The position numbers and the translations under genes were made by a program. The notes beneath the pieces were generated by a model. That model was not told the DNA's origin, ran no database searches, and saw only the letters and a program-made list of their open reading frames with translations. Below, piece by piece: positions 16,978 through 27,017 of a stretch of 64,000 bases of DNA; within the stretch, counting starts at the first letter, position 1, and the number at the start of each line of letters is the position of its first letter. Location: the NCBI RefSeq assembly GCF_003130255.1, contig NZ_NRCN01000001.1:744001-808000 (forward strand), written 5' to 3'. The DNA comes from Aggregatibacter kilianii (GTDB lineage Bacteria; Pseudomonadota; Gammaproteobacteria; Enterobacterales; Pasteurellaceae).

Positions 16978-17148
16978 TTATTTGATTTTTGCTTCTTTAT
17001 AAACAACGTGTTTACGCACAACCGGATCAAATTTTTTGATTTCCATTTTTTCAGGCATATTACGTTTGTTTTTTGTTGTTGTGTAGAAATGACCTGTTTC
17101 TGCGGTAGAAACTAAACGGATTTTCTCACGAGCACCTTTTGCTGCCAT
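16978..17148 (-). CDS. rpmG: 50S ribosomal protein L33
   Basis: The reverse strand from ATG 17148 encodes 56 residues, beginning [22 protein letters not shown] and containing [29 protein letters not shown]. This is the cysteine-free (C-) form of bL33, near the ribosomal E site. It lies 11 bases after the rpmB stop codon and is cotranscribed with it. The usual ribosome site AGGAGC precedes the start. The gene is short, but the match is unmistakable. Confidence 0.97.
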   Translation of the reverse strand: MAAKGAREKIRLVSTAETGHFYTTTKNKRNMPEKMEIKKFDPVVRKHVVYKEAKIK

Positions 17149-17159
17149 TTGTTAGCTCC

Positions 17160-17396
17160 TTAGATTTTCTCGCCACGAGCACGGATTTCAGCTAAAACTG
17201 CATCAATGCCTTTTTTATCGATAATACGCATACCTTTTGCGGTTAAGCGTAATGTTACAAAACGGTTCTCACTCTCAACCCAGAAACGGTGAGTGTGAAG
17301 GTTAGGAAGAAAACGACGACGAGTCGCATTCATTGCGTGTGAGCGGTTGTTACCCACTGCCGGACGCTTGCCTGTTACTTGACAGACTCTAGACAT
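17160..17396 (-). CDS. rpmB: 50S ribosomal protein L28
   Basis: The 78-residue protein starts [21 protein letters not shown], the invariant start of bL28, and ends EIRARGEKI. An upstream in-frame ATG four codons earlier (MEIN) is not conserved; ATG at 17396 is chosen and is preceded by GGAGATT. It binds near the L1 stalk region of the large subunit. It is the first gene of rpmB-rpmG, with a strong promoter about 120 bases upstream. Confidence 0.97.
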   Translation of the reverse strand: MSRVCQVTGKRPAVGNNRSHAMNATRRRFLPNLHTHRFWVESENRFVTLRLTAKGMRIIDKKGIDAVLAEIRARGEKI

Positions 17397-17518
17397 ATTA
17401 ATCTCCAATAATGAAATATAAGCTCGAGCTTACGGTTCGGAATACTTCAAAAATAAACTTTTTGAATGACCTCGTCAGGTCGCATAACCCGACCCGCATA
17501 CTATATTAAAGGTCGTGC

Positions 17519-17547
17519 ATTATACTCACTTTATCTTGTATTCTCAA
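17519..17547 (-). promoter_or_regulatory. Sigma-70 promoter for rpmB-rpmG
   Basis: On the reverse strand TTGAGA (17547-17542), 17 bases, then a perfect TATAAT (17524-17519) followed by GC-rich GCACGACC, a discriminator typical of stringently controlled ribosomal promoters. The leader of about 115 bases contains a small hairpin (GACCT-CGTC-AGGTC around 17468-17481). Confidence 0.85.
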
Positions 17548-17606
17548 GCCTAAATACTGAATTTGCTTGCATTAAATCCAAAATTTATCCAAAAGTGCGG
17601 TCGGTT

Positions 17607-18284
17607 TTAGAGAAGATTTTGTTCCGCAAAGGAAAAATAACAGCCGCGACCAATCACAAAATGATCCAATACCCGAATTTCCATTAACTCAGCCGCCTGC
17701 TTGATTTTCTGTGTAATATTTCGATCGGAAAAGCTCGGTTCAGCCACGCCCGAGGGATGATTATGTGCCAAAATAAGCGCCGCCGCATTACAGGCTAAGG
17801 CTTCTTTAATGATCTCCCGCGGATACACCATGGCCTGATTGATGGTGCCGAGGAAAAGGTTTTCCTGCTTGATTAAACGATGTTGCGTATCCAAAAATAA
17901 CACTAAAAAGACCTCTCGTTCCAAGCCTTCCATCTCGGTTTGTAGATACATTTTCACCGCATCGCTTGAAGTGAAACAATGTTCTTCCTTTAATTCCGCC
18001 AGCAAATAACGCCTAGTCATTTCGGTACAAGCCTGTAACTGAATAAACTGGGTAACACCAATGCCTTTTACGGCACAAAATTGCTTTTGACTTGCCGTAA
18101 TTAAGCCGCGTAAAGAGCCAAAATATTGCAACACATTGCGGGACAATTGCATGACGGGGCAATCCTTAATGCCCGTACGTAAAAAAATGGCCAATAGCTC
18201 CTCATCGCTTAACGCCGCCGCGCCGTATTGCAATAATTTTTCTCTTGGCATTAATGGTTCATTCATCTTTTTATTTCGTCTCAT
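17607..18284 (-). CDS. radC: RadC family JAMM-domain protein
   Basis: The 225-residue protein has an N-terminal helix-hairpin-helix region (LLAIFLRTG, then AVKGIGVTQFIQLQ) and a JAMM/MPN+ metalloprotease-like domain with LAHNHPSGVAEPSFSD near residue 175. Despite its name, RadC is not shown to be a repair enzyme. In Haemophilus influenzae it belongs to the competence regulon, and a candidate competence site is visible upstream here (18344-18365). ATG at 18284 follows TAGGTT; an ATG six codons later (18266) is a reasonable alternative. It diverges from coaBC, as in H. influenzae. Confidence 0.93.
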   Translation of the reverse strand: MRRNKKMNEPLMPREKLLQYGAAALSDEELLAIFLRTGIKDCPVMQLSRNVLQYFGSLRGLITASQKQFCAVKGIGVTQFIQLQACTEMTRRYLLAELKEEHCFTSSDAVKMYLQTEMEGLEREVFLVLFLDTQHRLIKQENLFLGTINQAMVYPREIIKEALACNAAALILAHNHPSGVAEPSFSDRNITQKIKQAAELMEIRVLDHFVIGRGCYFSFAEQNLL

Positions 18285-18343
18285 AACCTATGGATTGACA
18301 ATTAATTCATAATGTTAAACCTCATGGTGAAATAACACGCTAA

Positions 18344-18365
18344 AGTTGGAAGACGGATCGCAAAA
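18344..18365 (-). promoter_or_regulatory. Candidate competence (CRP-S/Sxy) site for radC
   Basis: The near half reads TTTTGCGA on the reverse strand, matching the CRP-S consensus exactly. The far half is degenerate (TTCCA where TCGCA is expected) at the right 6-base spacing. The centre is about 70 bases upstream of the radC start. radC is a known member of the H. influenzae Sxy regulon, which supports the call; one weak half tempers it. Confidence 0.5.
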
Positions 18366-18443
18366 TAAGATTTTTTATTAAATAATAATTCAAGTAAAAT
18401 AGCCCGGTTCATCTCCGACTTGGCCAAATCATGGGATTTCATT

Positions 18444-19643
18444 ATGTTTAACCTAGAAAATAAGCGTATTGTAGTAGGCATTACAGGTGGTATTGCCGCT
18501 TATAAAACAATCGAATTAATCCGTTTATTACGCAAAGCCCAGGCGCAAGTCAGAGTGGTTCTCACCCCTGCCGCAGCGGAATTTGTCACACCGCTCAGCT
18601 TGCAAGCCATTTCCGGCAATGCGGTGGCGCAATCCCTGTTAGATCCGCAAGCCGAACTCGCGATGGGGCATATTGAATTGGCGAAATGGGCGGATGCGGT
18701 GCTTATTGCCCCTGCAAGTGCAGATTTTATTGCCCGTTTAACTGTCGGCATGGCGAACGATTTACTTTCTACGATTTGCCTTGCCACCAACGCGCCGATT
18801 TTGCTGGCACCGGCGATGAACCAACAAATGTATCGCCAAACCATAACACAGCAAAATCTGACCGCACTTTTATCCCGTGGTATTCAAACCATCGGGCCAA
18901 ATAGCGGCGAACAGGCGTGTGGCGATGTGGGCGCCGGACGAATGTCCGAACCATCGGAAATTTTCACCGCACTTTGTCACCATTTTGCTACGCAACAAGA
19001 TTTAGCCGGCCTGAATGTCGCTATCACGGCAGGCCCGACCCGCGAAGCCATTGACCCGGTGCGCTACATCTCCAATCACAGCTCCGGCAAAATGGGCTTT
19101 GCCATTGCGGATGCCTTCGCAAAACGCGGGGCGAATGTCACCTTGATTGCCGGTCCGGTAAACCTTGCCACACCTAACAATGTCAACCGCGTTGATGTCA
19201 CTTCCGCGCAAGAAATGTGGCAAACCGCCTTAGAAAGTGCGGTTAAAAATCATATTTTTATTGGTTGTGCCGCTGTGGCAGATTACCGTGTAGCGGAAGT
19301 CGCCGAGCAAAAAATCAAAAAATCCGGCGAGGAAATGACGTTAACACTCATTAAAAATCCCGACATTATTGCCGATGTCGGTCATTTAACCGAAAATCGC
19401 CCATTCACCGTTGGTTTTGCCGCCGAAACGCAGAATGTTGCCGATTACGCCAAGGACAAACTTAAACGCAAAAATTTGGATATGATTTGCGCCAATGATG
19501 TCTCCGGCGGGCAGGTGTTCGGCCAGGATCACAATGCGTTACAACTCTTTTGGGAAAATGGTGAGAAGACCTTACCGCTTGCAGAAAAAAACACATTAGC
19601 GGATGCATTGGTGAGTGAAATTGTTGCGCGTTATCGCCAATAA
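18444..19643 (+). CDS. coaBC: Bifunctional phosphopantothenoylcysteine decarboxylase / synthetase
   Basis: With ATG at 18444 the protein has 399 residues starting [21 protein letters not shown]; an ATG eight codons upstream is not conserved. The N-terminal CoaC flavoprotein domain has the FMN-binding GGIAAYK loop and APAMNQQMY. The C-terminal CoaB domain has [23 protein letters not shown]. Together they make 4'-phosphopantetheine from phosphopantothenate, cysteine and CTP for coenzyme A synthesis. dut follows about 150 bases downstream, after a hairpin, the standard dfp-dut order. Confidence 0.96.
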   Translation: MFNLENKRIVVGITGGIAAYKTIELIRLLRKAQAQVRVVLTPAAAEFVTPLSLQAISGNAVAQSLLDPQAELAMGHIELAKWADAVLIAPASADFIARLTVGMANDLLSTICLATNAPILLAPAMNQQMYRQTITQQNLTALLSRGIQTIGPNSGEQACGDVGAGRMSEPSEIFTALCHHFATQQDLAGLNVAITAGPTREAIDPVRYISNHSSGKMGFAIADAFAKRGANVTLIAGPVNLATPNNVNRVDVTSAQEMWQTALESAVKNHIFIGCAAVADYRVAEVAEQKIKKSGEEMTLTLIKNPDIIADVGHLTENRPFTVGFAAETQNVADYAKDKLKRKNLDMICANDVSGGQVFGQDHNALQLFWENGEKTLPLAEKNTLADALVSEIVARYRQ

Positions 19644-19722
19644 AAAAATGCACCAAAAATTACCCACAATCGAATCAAGCTCGATTATTCGCCCAATGGG
19701 ATCGTTGGCACAGCCAACGTTC

Positions 19723-19742
19723 AAAATCCGTTGGATTTTTTG
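19723..19742 (+). terminator. Weak hairpin between coaBC and dut
   Basis: AAAATCC (19723-19729) pairs with GGATTTT (19733-19739), with T residues continuing after it. A second hairpin (CGTTGG with CCAACG, 19703-19719) lies just before. These could lower read-through into dut. Confidence 0.5.
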
Positions 19743-19796
19743 ACCGCACTTAAATAGCAAAAAAATGACAGATTTCTTTAAAGGAAAACATGACAC

Positions 19797-20252
19797 ATGA
19801 AAAAAATTGACGTAAAAATTTTAGATAACCGTATCGGCACAGAATTTCCGCTTCCAACTTACGCCACCGAAGGCTCTGCAGGTTTGGATTTACGCGCGTT
19901 ACTTGATGAAGGAGTTGAAATTCAACCGGGCGAAACGAAATTAATTCCAACGGGGCTTTCCATTTATATTGCCGATCCGAATTTAGCGGCCGTAATTTTG
20001 CCACGTTCCGGTTTAGGGCATAAACACGGTATTGTGTTGGGCAATTTGGTGGGATTAATCGACTCCGATTATCAAGGCCCGCTCATGGTTTCCGTGTGGA
20101 ATCGTGGTAGCGAACCGTTCAAAATTGAAGTGGGTGATCGCATTGCTCAACTGGTTTTCGTGCCGGTGGTGCAAGCAGAATTCAATATCGTTAGCGAGTT
20201 TAACGCTACCGATCGTGGCGAGGGTGGTTTTGGCCATTCAGGTAAACACTAA
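19797..20252 (+). CDS. dut: Deoxyuridine 5'-triphosphate nucleotidohydrolase (dUTPase)
   Basis: The 151-residue protein carries the five trimeric dUTPase motifs: [26 protein letters not shown] (with the catalytic Asp), GDRIAQLVF, and the C-terminal [11 protein letters not shown] that closes over the site. It converts dUTP to dUMP, preventing uracil incorporation and supplying dTMP synthesis. Its TAA overlaps the ATG of slmA by one base (TAATG), so the two are translationally coupled. Confidence 0.97.
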   Translation: MKKIDVKILDNRIGTEFPLPTYATEGSAGLDLRALLDEGVEIQPGETKLIPTGLSIYIADPNLAAVILPRSGLGHKHGIVLGNLVGLIDSDYQGPLMVSVWNRGSEPFKIEVGDRIAQLVFVPVVQAEFNIVSEFNATDRGEGGFGHSGKH

Positions 20253-20851
20253 TGGAACAGGCAAACAAACGCAGTATCAAAGAACGTCGCCAACAAGTGT
20301 TGACGGTACTCACGCATATGTTGCATTCCGAACGCGGTATGGAGCGTATGACCACTGCACGGCTGGCAGCGGAAGTGGGTGTGTCGGAAGCGGCACTATA
20401 CCGTTATTACCCTAGCAAAACCAAGATCTTTGAAGCCTTAATCGACAACATTGAAAGCACCCTACTTAATCGTATTTCACAATCCATGAAAAACGAAACC
20501 AACACCATGCAACGGGTGAAAGATATTCTGCAAATGATCTTGGATTTTGCCCGTAAAAACCCCGGCTTAACCCGCGTATTAACCGGTCACGCCTTAATGT
20601 TTGAAGATGCACAACTGCAGGCGCGCGTAGCAAAATTTTTCGACCGTTTGGAATTACAATTCGTAAATATTTTGCAAATGCGAAAATTGCGTGAAGGACG
20701 CGGTTTTCACATTGACGAACGTATTATTGCCGCCCATTTGGTAACCTTATGCGAAGGGCAATTTATGCGTTATGTACGATCCAATTTCCGACACTCACCA
20801 AATCAAGGATTTAATCAACAATGGCAGCTTATTGAAAGCTTATTTGCATAA
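20252..20851 (+). CDS. slmA: Nucleoid occlusion factor SlmA
   Basis: The 199-residue TetR-fold protein has the helix-turn-helix [31 protein letters not shown]. Unlike repressor-type TetR proteins, SlmA binds sites across the chromosome and blocks FtsZ assembly over the nucleoid. The dut-slmA overlap is conserved from E. coli (dut-ttk) to Haemophilus, and the sequence ([16 protein letters not shown]) fits. There is no gene of its own to regulate next door. Confidence 0.94.
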   Translation: MEQANKRSIKERRQQVLTVLTHMLHSERGMERMTTARLAAEVGVSEAALYRYYPSKTKIFEALIDNIESTLLNRISQSMKNETNTMQRVKDILQMILDFARKNPGLTRVLTGHALMFEDAQLQARVAKFFDRLELQFVNILQMRKLREGRGFHIDERIIAAHLVTLCEGQFMRYVRSNFRHSPNQGFNQQWQLIESLFA

Positions 20852-20874
20852 TTTATTTATTTAGGTAAGATGAC

Positions 20875-21093
20875 ATGATTATTCCCTGGCAAGAATTGGA
20901 AGAACAAACTTTAATCAATATTATAGAGAGTGTTATCTTGCGCGAAGGAACCGATTACGGTTTACATGAACAGACTTTCGAACAAAAAAAGAAAGCGTTA
21001 CTCAACAGAATCCGCCAAGGAAGCGCGGTGATCGTTTGGTCAGAACTACACGAATCTATTGATATAAAAGATAAAACGGACTTTTTCAGATAA
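20875..21093 (+). CDS. yheU: YheU family protein (UPF0270)
   Basis: The 72-residue protein begins [29 protein letters not shown], the family signature: a small acidic helical protein of unknown function. In E. coli yheU also lies near crp. GGTAAGATGACATG gives a usable ribosome site. It lies between slmA and crp, the same order as in H. influenzae. Confidence 0.9.
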   Translation: MIIPWQELEEQTLINIIESVILREGTDYGLHEQTFEQKKKALLNRIRQGSAVIVWSELHESIDIKDKTDFFR

Positions 21094-21130
21094 GCTTTTT
21101 GGTTTTTCCCTATTTAGATGGAGGTTTCAC

Positions 21131-21775
21131 GTGCAGGAACAAAACGCACAAGCTACACAACCCACAGATCCAACGTTGGACTGGTTTTTATCACATTGCC
21201 ATATTCATAAATATCCATCTAAAAGCACATTAATCAACGCCGGCGAAAAAGCCGAAACGCTTTATTATTTAATTCAAGGTTCCGTCTCCGTTATGGTGAA
21301 AGACGAGGATGGAAAAGAGATGATTCTCACTTATTTAGGCCAAGGGGATTTCTTTGGTGAAGCAGGCTTATTTGAAGAAGGTCAGCTCCGTTCCGCATGG
21401 ATCAAAGCTAAAAGCGCCTGTGAAGTGGCCGAAATCTCTTATCGCAAATTCCGCCAACTCATTCAGGCTAACCCTGAAATTTTAATGTATTTAACTGCGC
21501 AACTTGCCCGACGCTTGCAAAATACCTCGCGCCAAGTGAGTAATTTGGCTTTCTTAGATGTTACCGGCCGTATCGCGCAAACCTTATTAAATTTAGCCAA
21601 AATGCCGGAAGCTATGACACACCCGGATGGGATGCAAATTAAAATCACCCGTCAGGAAATTGGCCAAATGGTAGGTTGCTCCCGCGAAACCGTTGGCCGA
21701 ATTTTAAAAATGTTGGAAGATCAACATCTCATATCCGCTCACGGCAAGACTATTGTCGTTTACGGCACCCGTTAA
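21131..21775 (+). CDS. crp: cAMP receptor protein (catabolite activator)
   Basis: The 214-residue protein starts at GTG 21131 with a strong GGAGG 6 bases before it. It has an N-terminal cyclic-nucleotide-binding beta-roll ([21 protein letters not shown], the phosphate-binding cassette) and a C-terminal helix-turn-helix [24 protein letters not shown]. It is the global activator of catabolic genes and, with Sxy, of the competence regulon that includes comA, ssb and radC in this window. Residues contacting cAMP and DNA are conserved. Confidence 0.97.
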   Translation: MQEQNAQATQPTDPTLDWFLSHCHIHKYPSKSTLINAGEKAETLYYLIQGSVSVMVKDEDGKEMILTYLGQGDFFGEAGLFEEGQLRSAWIKAKSACEVAEISYRKFRQLIQANPEILMYLTAQLARRLQNTSRQVSNLAFLDVTGRIAQTLLNLAKMPEAMTHPDGMQIKITRQEIGQMVGCSRETVGRILKMLEDQHLISAHGKTIVVYGTR

Positions 21776-21850
21776 AAAAATGTGGTGAGAAATGACCGCA
21801 CTTTAGCTGAATCGCTGAAGTTTGCATTAAAAATATCAAATTAAGAATAC

Positions 21851-21880
21851 AAAAAAGGTCTGAAAATTCAGACCTTTTTT
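21851..21880. terminator. Bidirectional terminator between crp and gor
   Basis: AAAAAAGGTCTGA (21851-21863) pairs with TCAGACCTTTTTT (21868-21880) around AAAT. The A and T runs on either side let it stop transcription from crp (forward) and gor (reverse). Confidence 0.92.
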
Positions 21881-21896
21881 ATTTAATAAGCATCAA

Positions 21897-23267
21897 TTAA
21901 CGCATTGTGACGAATTCTTCCGAACCGGTCGGGTGGATGGCAACGGTGTTGTCGAAATCAGCTTTTGTCGCGCCCATTTTAATAGCAACAGCAAAACCTT
22001 GGATCATTTCGTCCACGCCAAAACCGATACCATGTAAGCCTACGATTTTTTCCTCTTTGCCAACGCATACTAATTTCATGCGACAAGCTTGACGATGTTG
22101 GGTAACCGCAGTGTACATCGAGGTAAAGGAGGATTTATACACTTTCACGTTTTCCGCACCATATTGCGCGATGGCTTGCGGTTCAGTTAATCCGACGGTG
22201 CCGATTGGCGGGTGGCTGAACACCACGGATGGCACCAAACGATAATCCAAATGTTCGTTCGGTTTATTGTTAAACAGGCGTTCGGATAAACGACGTCCTG
22301 CTGCGACCGCCACCGGAGTGAGTTCAATACCGCCTTCAATAATATCGCCTACAGCGTAAATGCCCGGCACATTGGTGTTTTGGTATTTATCCACTTTAAT
22401 AAAACCGCGCTCATTGGTTTCTACACCAACCGCTTGTAAATTAATTTTATCGGTAGCCGGTTCACGTCCAATGGCCCAAATCAGGCAATCTACCCTTTGC
22501 TCACGACCATCCTCTAAATTAATCGTCACCGAGCCATCCTCATTTTTCACCACCTCTTTTGGAATCGCATGGGTGTGTAACGTAATGCCGTCTTGTTGCA
22601 TGGATTCAATCAAAGTTTCTGCCATCATTGGATCAAAATTACGCAACGGCGCATGTTTACGCACAAATAAATGGGTTTCCACACCGAGGCTGTTCAAGAC
22701 GCCTGCCAACTCCACGGCAATATAACCTGCGCCGACAACAGCTGCACGTTTTGGAAGTTCGGTTAAAGCAAAAACGCCGTTAGAATCAATACCGTATTCC
22801 GCGCCTTGTACTGCAGGAATACTTGGACGTCCGCCTGTGGCAATCAAGATATGATCTGCCGTTACCTGTTCGGTGGTGCCATCAGCGAAAGTCACTTCAA
22901 GGGTATTTTTATTGACAAATTTGGCAAACCCACGAATCACATCTACGTTATTTTTTGCCAACACGTTATCGTATGAAGTATGAATGCGGGAAATATAGGC
23001 TTGTCGGCTTTCCACCAACTTGGCGAAATCAAATTTTTTCACATCCACATCAAAGCCATAATCCGGCGCATAATGATTGATAGCTTCAGCAATTTGCGCG
23101 CCATAAAACATCACTTTTTTCGGTACGCAACCCACGTTGACACAGGTTCCACCTAAATGTTTTGCTTCAATAATGGCACATTTTTTGCCATAATTTGCGG
23201 CACGATTAACAGAAGCGATACCACCGCTGCCACCACCGATGGCAATATAGTCATAATGTTTTGTCAT
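21897..23267 (-). CDS. gor: Glutathione reductase
   Basis: The 456-residue flavoprotein has the FAD motif [16 protein letters not shown] and the redox-active disulfide [14 protein letters not shown]. It has an NADPH-binding [15 protein letters not shown] followed by [10 protein letters not shown], whose Arg residues are NADPH-type, and the interface motif [37 protein letters not shown] with the catalytic His-Glu. It reduces GSSG to GSH with NADPH. rlmJ lies upstream on the same strand about 107 bases away, the same pairing as in E. coli. Confidence 0.96.
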   Translation of the reverse strand: MTKHYDYIAIGGGSGGIASVNRAANYGKKCAIIEAKHLGGTCVNVGCVPKKVMFYGAQIAEAINHYAPDYGFDVDVKKFDFAKLVESRQAYISRIHTSYDNVLAKNNVDVIRGFAKFVNKNTLEVTFADGTTEQVTADHILIATGGRPSIPAVQGAEYGIDSNGVFALTELPKRAAVVGAGYIAVELAGVLNSLGVETHLFVRKHAPLRNFDPMMAETLIESMQQDGITLHTHAIPKEVVKNEDGSVTINLEDGREQRVDCLIWAIGREPATDKINLQAVGVETNERGFIKVDKYQNTNVPGIYAVGDIIEGGIELTPVAVAAGRRLSERLFNNKPNEHLDYRLVPSVVFSHPPIGTVGLTEPQAIAQYGAENVKVYKSSFTSMYTAVTQHRQACRMKLVCVGKEEKIVGLHGIGFGVDEMIQGFAVAIKMGATKADFDNTVAIHPTGSEEFVTMR

Positions 23268-23374
23268 AGTCTGTCCTTAATCAATAAAATGCGGCTTATT
23301 CTCTAATAAACCGCGTTTTTCACGCAAACTGAATAAATAAATCGGTTTAATCGGTATTATCTCAGTCAACGGAA

Positions 23375-24220
23375 TTATTCCGGAGTAATCCAATTCACCG
23401 ACCAACTGCCCGTGCCTTGAGGGGCAAGTGCGGTGGATAAATAAGGCAAAATGGATTTCATTTGTTTTTCCAACGTCCACGGCGGGTTAATCACAATCAT
23501 GCCGCTCGCTGTCATACCACGTTGTTCAGAATCAGGACGCACCGCCAGTTCAATTTGCAAAATCTTACGAATACCGGTGGCTTCCAACCCCTTAATCATT
23601 CGTTTAGTTTGTTGTCGTAGCACCACCGGATACCAAATGGCATAAACGCCCGTAGCAAATCGCTTATAGCCTTCTTCAATGGCCTTCACGACCAAATCAT
23701 AGTCTTCTTTCAATTCATAAGGCGGATCAATCAGCACCAAGCCACGACGCTCTTTCGGTGGCAATGTAGCTTTAACTTGCTGAAAACCATCACCGATTTT
23801 CACGGTAACATTCTCAAATTCTTTGAAATTATTGCGTAACAAAGGAAAATCGCTTGGGTGCAATTCCATCATCAACGCTCGATCCTGTGGGCGCAACAAA
23901 TTGGCGGCCAATAACGGTGAGCCTGCATAATAGCGCAATTCTTTCCCACCATAATTAAGCTTTCGAATCAGCTTAACATAACGGTCAACTTCTGTCGGCA
24001 AATCATCGCGCTGCCATAAACGCCCAATGCCTTCCGCATATTCGGCGGTCTTCTCCGCCTCTTGACTAAACAAGCGATAAAGCCCTGCACCGGCGTGCGT
24101 ATCCAAATAATAAAAGCCTTTTTCTTTTTGTTGTAAACTTTCAATAATCAGCATTAACACGATATGTTTCAACACATCCGCATGGTTGCCGGCATGAAAA
24201 CTATGACGATAACTTAGCAT
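23375..24220 (-). CDS. rlmJ: 23S rRNA (adenine-2030-N6)-methyltransferase
   Basis: The 281-residue protein begins MLSYRHSFHAGNHADVLKHIVLMLIIESL, the signature of RlmJ (YhiR), and has the N6-adenine methyltransferase catalytic motif DPPYELKEDY near residue 164. It methylates A2030 of 23S rRNA. Older annotations tie the family to use of DNA as a nutrient (ComJ/YhiR), but the rRNA reaction is established for E. coli. It lies next to gor, as in enterobacteria. Confidence 0.93.
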   Translation of the reverse strand: MLSYRHSFHAGNHADVLKHIVLMLIIESLQQKEKGFYYLDTHAGAGLYRLFSQEAEKTAEYAEGIGRLWQRDDLPTEVDRYVKLIRKLNYGGKELRYYAGSPLLAANLLRPQDRALMMELHPSDFPLLRNNFKEFENVTVKIGDGFQQVKATLPPKERRGLVLIDPPYELKEDYDLVVKAIEEGYKRFATGVYAIWYPVVLRQQTKRMIKGLEATGIRKILQIELAVRPDSEQRGMTASGMIVINPPWTLEKQMKSILPYLSTALAPQGTGSWSVNWITPE

Positions 24221-24274
24221 AAATCCTACTTATAATAGTCTTAAAAAAACGTTGGTAAAAAGCACCGCACTTTT

Positions 24275-24308
24275 AGCGGAAAAAGACTAAGCCCGACGCT
24301 TGCCGGGC
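24275..24308 (-). terminator. Terminator of mrcA
   Basis: GCCCG (24291-24295) pairs with CGGGC (24304-24308). On the reverse strand the stem is followed by TTAGTCTTTTT. It lies 20 bases past the mrcA stop codon. Confidence 0.75.
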
Positions 24309-24327
24309 CTAGTGGTAATGAATCGGA

Positions 24328-26889
24328 CTAGAATAATTCTTCCGGTTGTCCGCCTGTTGAACCGTCCAATAACTCACTTGGCACATAATAGCCGCGTTCT
24401 TCTACATAAGCACGGGTCGGTTCGGTGCCCTTGATAAAGTATTCCACCCGTCCGCCGTTGGCCAATAGACCGGAACGCAAGTCAATATGTTTTTCAACGA
24501 TATTCGCCGGCGTTGGCAATTCACGTTCAGGCGTATCTTTTAAGATGGTTTTCATGTAGCTAATCCACGCTGGCATTGCACTTTTTGCACCGGCTTCACC
24601 ACTACCTAAACTGAATTTATTATCATCGAAACCAATATAAACGGCTGTGGTTAAATTCGCGCCAAAGCCGGCATACCACGCCACCTTGGAGTTATTGGTT
24701 GTACCGGTTTTACCGCCAATGTCTTTACGCTTGATCTCATTTGCCATACGCCAACTGGTTCCCTTCCAACCAAGGCCTTGTTCACCATAAATAGCGGTGT
24801 TTAATGCGCTACGGATCAAGAACGCCAACTCACCACTAATTACACGAGGTGCATATTGAGTTTCGGAAGAATTGGTTTTCGCATCTGCCATAAGATTTGG
24901 ATTATCTTCTTTTACGGCATCCACTCTCGGCTGTAATTCCGGAATATCCGGCACGCTTTCGCCTTGGTCGGTTTCTTCACCGTTGGTAGAATCATCGGTT
25001 TTGGCAAACTCGTCAGCCGGCGTTAAATCGGTATTTTTAAAGCCGTCTAATTTTTCTGTTTCGCCGTAAATTACCGGAACGTTATCACAACTTGGGCAAG
25101 CCAGTTTTGGGTTTGCCACAAAAATTTCTTTCCCGGCATTATCTAAGATCTTATTGATAATATAAGGATCGATTAAATAACCGCCGTTATCAAACACCGC
25201 ATAGGCACGCGCCATTTCAAGCGGTGTGAAAGAGGCGGCGCCAAGCGCTAAGGCCTCACTGGCAAAATATTGATCCCGTTTGAAGCCGAAACGTTGTAGG
25301 AAATCCGCTACGAAATCCACACCGGCCATTTGCATGGAACGAATCGCAATCATATTTTTTGATTGACCTAATCCCACGCGTAAACGTAACGGACCATCGT
25401 AACGATCTGGCGAGTTTTTCGGACGCCATTCTTTTTGTCCCGGTTTTTTCAATATGATCGGCGTATCTTGTAGCACGCTGGATAGGGTTAAGCCTTTTTC
25501 TAAGGCTGCCGCATAAATAAACGGTTTAATGGAGGAGCCGACTTGCACCAAAGATTGAGTGGCTCGATTAAATTTACTTTGTTCAAAACTAAAACCGCCT
25601 ACAATCGCTTCAATGGCACCGTTATCACTATTTAATGACACCAAAGCGGAGTTGGCTTGAGGGATCTGTCCTAAAACCCATTCGCCTTTGTCATTTTTAC
25701 GAATCCAAATTTGCTCACCCACTTTCACCGGATTGGCTTGTCCCGTCCAACGCATAGCGCTGCTTGGCAATGTCATTTTTTCGCCGGAGGCTAATAATAA
25801 CTCTACCCCACTTTTACTCACCGCTACAGCACCCGCCGGAATAAAAGGTTCGGAATTCGGTAATTTTTTCAAGAAACCAATAATAGTTTCGTTATCCCAA
25901 GGAGCTTCATCTTTTTTCCATAATGGCGCACCACCGCGATAACCATGGCGCATATCGTAAGCGATTAAATTGTCACGCACCGCTTTTTGTGCGGTTTCCT
26001 GATCTTTAGAAAGCACGGTGGTATACACTTTATAGCCTTTGGTATAGGCATTTTCCTCACCAAAGCGTTTCACCATCTCCTGACGTACCATTTCCGTAAC
26101 ATAATCTGCGCGGAAATCCATTTGCGCACCGTGATAACTGGCGACAATAGGCTCTTTAAGCGCTGCATCATATTCTTCTTTGGTAATGTATTTCTGATCC
26201 AACATACGGGCTAATACGACATTACGACGTTCTAATGCACGTTTTGGTGAGAATAGCGGGTTCATCGTGGAAGGCGCTTTTGGCAAGCCGGCAATGACGG
26301 CTATCTCAGATAAGGTTAATTGGTTTAATTCTTTGCCAAAATAGGTTTTTGCCGCTGCGGCCACGCCGTAAGAACGGTAGCCAAGATAAATTTTATTTAA
26401 ATACAGCTCTAAAATTTCTTGTTTGTTTAACGCGTTTTCAATTTCAATCGCCAAAATGGCTTCTTTCGCTTTACGAATCAACGTTTTTTCCGGCGTTAAA
26501 AAGAAATTACGTGCCAATTGTTGCGTAATGGTACTCGCCCCTTGGGATGCACCACCTTTGTTAATCGTCACCATCAATGCACGGGCGATCCCAATCGGGT
26601 CGAGACCATGGTGCTCATAAAAACGGCTATCTTCCGTTGCCAACACGGCTTGAATCAATTTCTTAGGAATATTTTCCAACTTCACCGGGATACGACGCTG
26701 TTCGCCCACTTCACCAATTAATTTGCCATCTGACGTATAAATTTGCATTGGCTGCTGTAATTCTACGGTTTTCAAACTTTCCACATCGGGCAGGTCGGAT
26801 TTGAGTTGGATATACACTACCCCCATGGCAATGCACCCCAAAATAAATAAGGTTAACAGGGTACTTAATATTAATTTTGCGATCCGCAT
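24328..26889 (-). CDS. mrcA: Penicillin-binding protein 1A
   Basis: The 853-residue bifunctional peptidoglycan synthase has a membrane anchor (about residues 7-27). The glycosyltransferase domain has ATEDSRFYEHHGLDPIGIARAL and GASTITQQLARNFFL. The transpeptidase domain has SxxK in VGSSIKPFIYAA, SxN in GQSKNMIAI and KTG in GGKTGTTNN. An oligonucleotide-binding insert sits between them. It builds the side-wall murein. It diverges from comABCDE, the usual mrcA/pilM arrangement, and its start codon lies inside the comA competence site. Confidence 0.96.
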   Translation of the reverse strand: MRIAKLILSTLLTLFILGCIAMGVVYIQLKSDLPDVESLKTVELQQPMQIYTSDGKLIGEVGEQRRIPVKLENIPKKLIQAVLATEDSRFYEHHGLDPIGIARALMVTINKGGASQGASTITQQLARNFFLTPEKTLIRKAKEAILAIEIENALNKQEILELYLNKIYLGYRSYGVAAAAKTYFGKELNQLTLSEIAVIAGLPKAPSTMNPLFSPKRALERRNVVLARMLDQKYITKEEYDAALKEPIVASYHGAQMDFRADYVTEMVRQEMVKRFGEENAYTKGYKVYTTVLSKDQETAQKAVRDNLIAYDMRHGYRGGAPLWKKDEAPWDNETIIGFLKKLPNSEPFIPAGAVAVSKSGVELLLASGEKMTLPSSAMRWTGQANPVKVGEQIWIRKNDKGEWVLGQIPQANSALVSLNSDNGAIEAIVGGFSFEQSKFNRATQSLVQVGSSIKPFIYAAALEKGLTLSSVLQDTPIILKKPGQKEWRPKNSPDRYDGPLRLRVGLGQSKNMIAIRSMQMAGVDFVADFLQRFGFKRDQYFASEALALGAASFTPLEMARAYAVFDNGGYLIDPYIINKILDNAGKEIFVANPKLACPSCDNVPVIYGETEKLDGFKNTDLTPADEFAKTDDSTNGEETDQGESVPDIPELQPRVDAVKEDNPNLMADAKTNSSETQYAPRVISGELAFLIRSALNTAIYGEQGLGWKGTSWRMANEIKRKDIGGKTGTTNNSKVAWYAGFGANLTTAVYIGFDDNKFSLGSGEAGAKSAMPAWISYMKTILKDTPERELPTPANIVEKHIDLRSGLLANGGRVEYFIKGTEPTRAYVEERGYYVPSELLDGSTGGQPEELF

Positions 26890-26896
26890 CGAAAAT
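26875..26896 (+). promoter_or_regulatory. Competence (CRP-S/Sxy) site for comABCDE
   Basis: The site reads TTTTGCGA, a 6-base centre around TCCGCA, then TCGAAAAT. It matches the CRP-S consensus (TGCGA-N6-TCGCA with A/T flanks) with one mismatch in the core halves. Its centre is about 132 bases before the comA start. It overlaps the mrcA initiation codon. comA-F is the classic Sxy-dependent operon of H. influenzae. A T/A-rich -10-like TAATTA at 26915-26920 is at the spacing expected for a class II CRP promoter. Confidence 0.65.
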
Positions 26897-27017
26897 TTCT
26901 CACTTACTTAAAGGTAATTAAGGGAATTAAAAATAGAGTTAGCTTGTAAGTATAAAGATTACTCAATCAAATCAAAAGCGAAAACTATCGGAAATATTGT
27001 AAATTAGGATAAAAATT

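Noticed and set aside
26973-26996. A second CRP-S-like sequence (AGCGA-N6-TCGGA) close to comA
   Set aside because: Two mismatches in the halves, and it lies only about 22 bases before the comA start codon, which would put the transcription start inside the gene. The site at 26875-26896 is far better.
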